Positions 4,489 through 5,714 of a stretch of 5,714 bases of DNA are shown here, one piece after another. The notes under the pieces are model-generated. The model did no database searches and was not told the origin of the DNA. It worked only from the letters and a program-made list of their open reading frames with translations. This DNA comes from Alphaproteobacteria bacterium (lineage in GTDB: Bacteria; Pseudomonadota; Alphaproteobacteria; GCA-2731375): positions 1-5,714 of the forward strand of contig JASLMY010000281.1 in assembly GCA_030746295.1 (NCBI GenBank). Reading direction: 5' to 3'. A program made the translations under genes and the position numbers. Position 1 is the stretch's first letter. Each line of letters starts with the position of its first letter.

Positions 4489-5631
4489 ATGTCGGTGAGC
4501 TTTCGCCTCGCCTTCTTCTATGCCGCCTATTTCGCGGTCGTGGGCGTGGTGGTGCCGTACTGGCCCTTGTGGCTGCAGTCCAAGGGCCTGGACGCGGGCG
4601 AGATCGGCGTCCTGTTGTCGGCCGTGCTCTGGGTGAAGGTGATCTCCAATCCGCTGATCGCCCAGGCCGCCGACCGGCGCCAGGCGCGGCGCGGTTTCAT
4701 GGCCGTGCTGGCGGTGCTGGCGATCCTGGCCTATGGCGGCTTCGCACTGGTCGACGGCTTCGCCTGGTTCTTGGTGCTAAGCCTTGTCGCCGGCATCGCC
4801 TTTTCAGCTTCCCTGCCGCTCGGCGAAGCCATCGGGCTCGCCGCCGTCTACGAACGCAGCCTCGACTACGGCCGGATCCGGCTCTGGGGCTCGCTCACCT
4901 TCATCGCCGCCTCGGTCGGCCTCGGCCACCTGCTTGGCGGCCGGCCGGAAGACCTGGTGCTCTGGAGCATTTTGGCACTGCTGGTCCTGACGCTTGTCGC
5001 CGTCCTCGGCCTGCCGGCCTCGAGGCCGGCCGCGACGGCCCCGGCCGCGGGCGCTATCCGGGCGCTGCTCGGCCAACCGGTCTTCCTCGTCTTCCTGGCC
5101 ACGACCAGCATGATCCACGCCAGCCACGCCGTCTTCTACGGTTTCGCGACGCTGCACTGGCGGGCGGCGGGCATCGGCGAAGCGGTGATCGGCTGGCTCT
5201 GGGCCGAGGGGGTGGTGGCCGAGGTCCTGCTCTTCGCCGTCTCCAACCGCGTGATCGCGCGCCTCGGCGTCGCCAACCTGCTGGCGATCGCCGCCGCCGG
5301 CGCCGTCCTGCGCTGGCTGATGCTGGGCTTCAGCACCGACCTTGCGGTCTTGATACCGGCGCAGGCGCTGCACGGGGCGACCTTCGGCGCGGCGCATCTG
5401 GCGGCGATGCATTTCATCGCCCGCGCCGTCGAGGCGGAGACCACGGCGACGGCACAGAGCCTGAACGCGGCGGTCGGGGGCGGCATTGCCTCCGGCCTCG
5501 GCATGCTGTTGGCCGGCTGGCTCTTCGGTGCCTATGCGGGGGCCGCGTTCTTGCCGATGGCGGCCGTGGCGGCACTCGGGCTGGGTGCGGCCCTGCTGCT
5601 CCGCCGCCGCTGGGACGGCGGCCGGCTCTGA
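4489..5631 (+). CDS. Major facilitator transporter, HcaT-like (phenylpropionate permease family)
   Basis: A 380-residue inner-membrane protein with twelve likely transmembrane helices, at about 6-29, 38-58, 68-88, 92-112, 135-150, 156-175, 198-220, 230-250, 264-280, 284-306, 325-346 and 351-371. A charged, Ala/Pro-rich cytosolic loop (176-195) lies between the halves. Conserved segments match the phenylpropionate permease group of the major facilitator superfamily: LDYGRIRLWGS (125-135), HAVFYGF (213-219), AEGVVAEVLLFAVSN (239-253) and HLAAMHFIA (303-311). The recalled E. coli HcaT sequence (379 residues) has the same blocks in the same order. Import of an aromatic or other organic acid by proton symport is plausible, but no hca catabolic genes are nearby and the substrate is unknown. 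The ATG at 4489 follows dusA by 13 bases without a clear Shine-Dalgarno; GTG at 4495 is an alternative. It is probably cotranscribed with dusA. Confidence 0.9.
   Translation: MSVSFRLAFFYAAYFAVVGVVVPYWPLWLQSKGLDAGEIGVLLSAVLWVKVISNPLIAQAADRRQARRGFMAVLAVLAILAYGGFALVDGFAWFLVLSLVAGIAFSASLPLGEAIGLAAVYERSLDYGRIRLWGSLTFIAASVGLGHLLGGRPEDLVLWSILALLVLTLVAVLGLPASRPAATAPAAGAIRALLGQPVFLVFLATTSMIHASHAVFYGFATLHWRAAGIGEAVIGWLWAEGVVAEVLLFAVSNRVIARLGVANLLAIAAAGAVLRWLMLGFSTDLAVLIPAQALHGATFGAAHLAAMHFIARAVEAETTATAQSLNAAVGGGIASGLGMLLAGWLFGAYAGAAFLPMAAVAALGLGAALLLRRRWDGGRL
5013..5030. repeat. 18-base perfect palindrome inside the transporter gene
   Basis: GCCGGCCTCGAGGCCGGC is its own reverse complement. It encodes the start of the loop between the two halves of the transporter (residues about 175-181), a stretch where protein sequence is little constrained. 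It may be chance in GC-rich DNA or a protein-binding or modification site. Confidence 0.5.
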
Positions 5632-5635
5632 GCCT

Positions 5636-5713
5636 TTAACCGACATTGCCCAGATGACCGTCGGTTTCGGCCATCAGAGTAGCGATTTCGGCCCTTGACG
5701 GCAATTTCGACGT
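5636..5713 (-). CDS. Possible 3' end of a convergent minus-strand gene (partial)
   Basis: Minus-strand sequence entering from the right edge is open for 25 codons and ends in TAA at 5638-5636. The last residues would be AEIATLMAETDGHLGNVG. The composition is protein-like, and the stop would lie four bases from the transporter stop, giving tail-to-tail genes. Third-position GC is only moderate and no family is recognisable, so it may be non-coding. The 7-base inverted repeat AACCGAC (5638-5644) / GTCGGTT (5660-5666) overlaps it and could be a weak hairpin at the end of the transporter transcript, but no T-run of useful length follows. Confidence 0.3.
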   Translation of the reverse strand, partial: TSKLPSRAEIATLMAETDGHLGNVG

Positions 5714-5714
5714 T

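Noticed and set aside
4804..5646. A 280-codon open frame antisense to the transporter gene.
   Set aside because: The translation is Arg/Gln/Gly-rich low-complexity sequence opposite a well-conserved membrane protein.

Overview
The window looks like chromosomal DNA from a GC-rich Gram-negative bacterium, most likely an alphaproteobacterium. The evidence is strong GC bias at third codon positions, a DusA-type tRNA dihydrouridine synthase, a GstB-like glutathione transferase and an HcaT-like transporter. The taxonomic call is inference. No transposase, integrase, phage gene, CRISPR array, rRNA or tRNA was seen, and coding density is high.

Layout, left to right. (1) The last 12 codons of an unidentified gene, then a GstB-like glutathione S-transferase, both on the plus strand. 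(2) A 141-base, AT-richer spacer between convergent genes. It holds three tandem 13-base units, nested inverted repeats and a terminator-like hairpin. (3) A two-gene minus-strand operon transcribed leftward: an isocitrate lyase/PEP mutase superfamily enzyme with an intact KRCGH motif, then a protein of the L-2-amino-thiazoline-4-carboxylate (ATC) hydrolase family. The two overlap by an ATGA. (4) An 88-base divergent promoter region. (5) On the plus strand, a stand-alone 'core' MetE-like methyltransferase with a complete zinc site, then dusA behind its own TATAAT, then a major facilitator transporter of the HcaT (phenylpropionate permease) type 13 bases after dusA. (6) A short right-hand tail that may be the 3' end of a convergent minus-strand gene.

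How the genes relate. The lyase and the ATC-hydrolase-like protein are probably made from one message and may act in one catabolic route. The divergent MetE-like protein handles a thiol or methyl group if it behaves like its family, so a sulfur or C-C cleavage pathway is possible but unproven. dusA modifies tRNA and is functionally unrelated; the transporter may simply be cotranscribed with it. The most distinctive regulatory signal is an extended -10 promoter (TGCTATAAT) placed exactly so that dusA mRNA would begin at its AUG, i.e. a leaderless transcript. A weaker, similar arrangement precedes the MetE-like gene.

Nothing here clearly amounts to a new system. The best leads are the unassigned lyase/ATC-hydrolase/core-MetE cluster, the leaderless promoters, and the 13-base repeats between the convergent genes.
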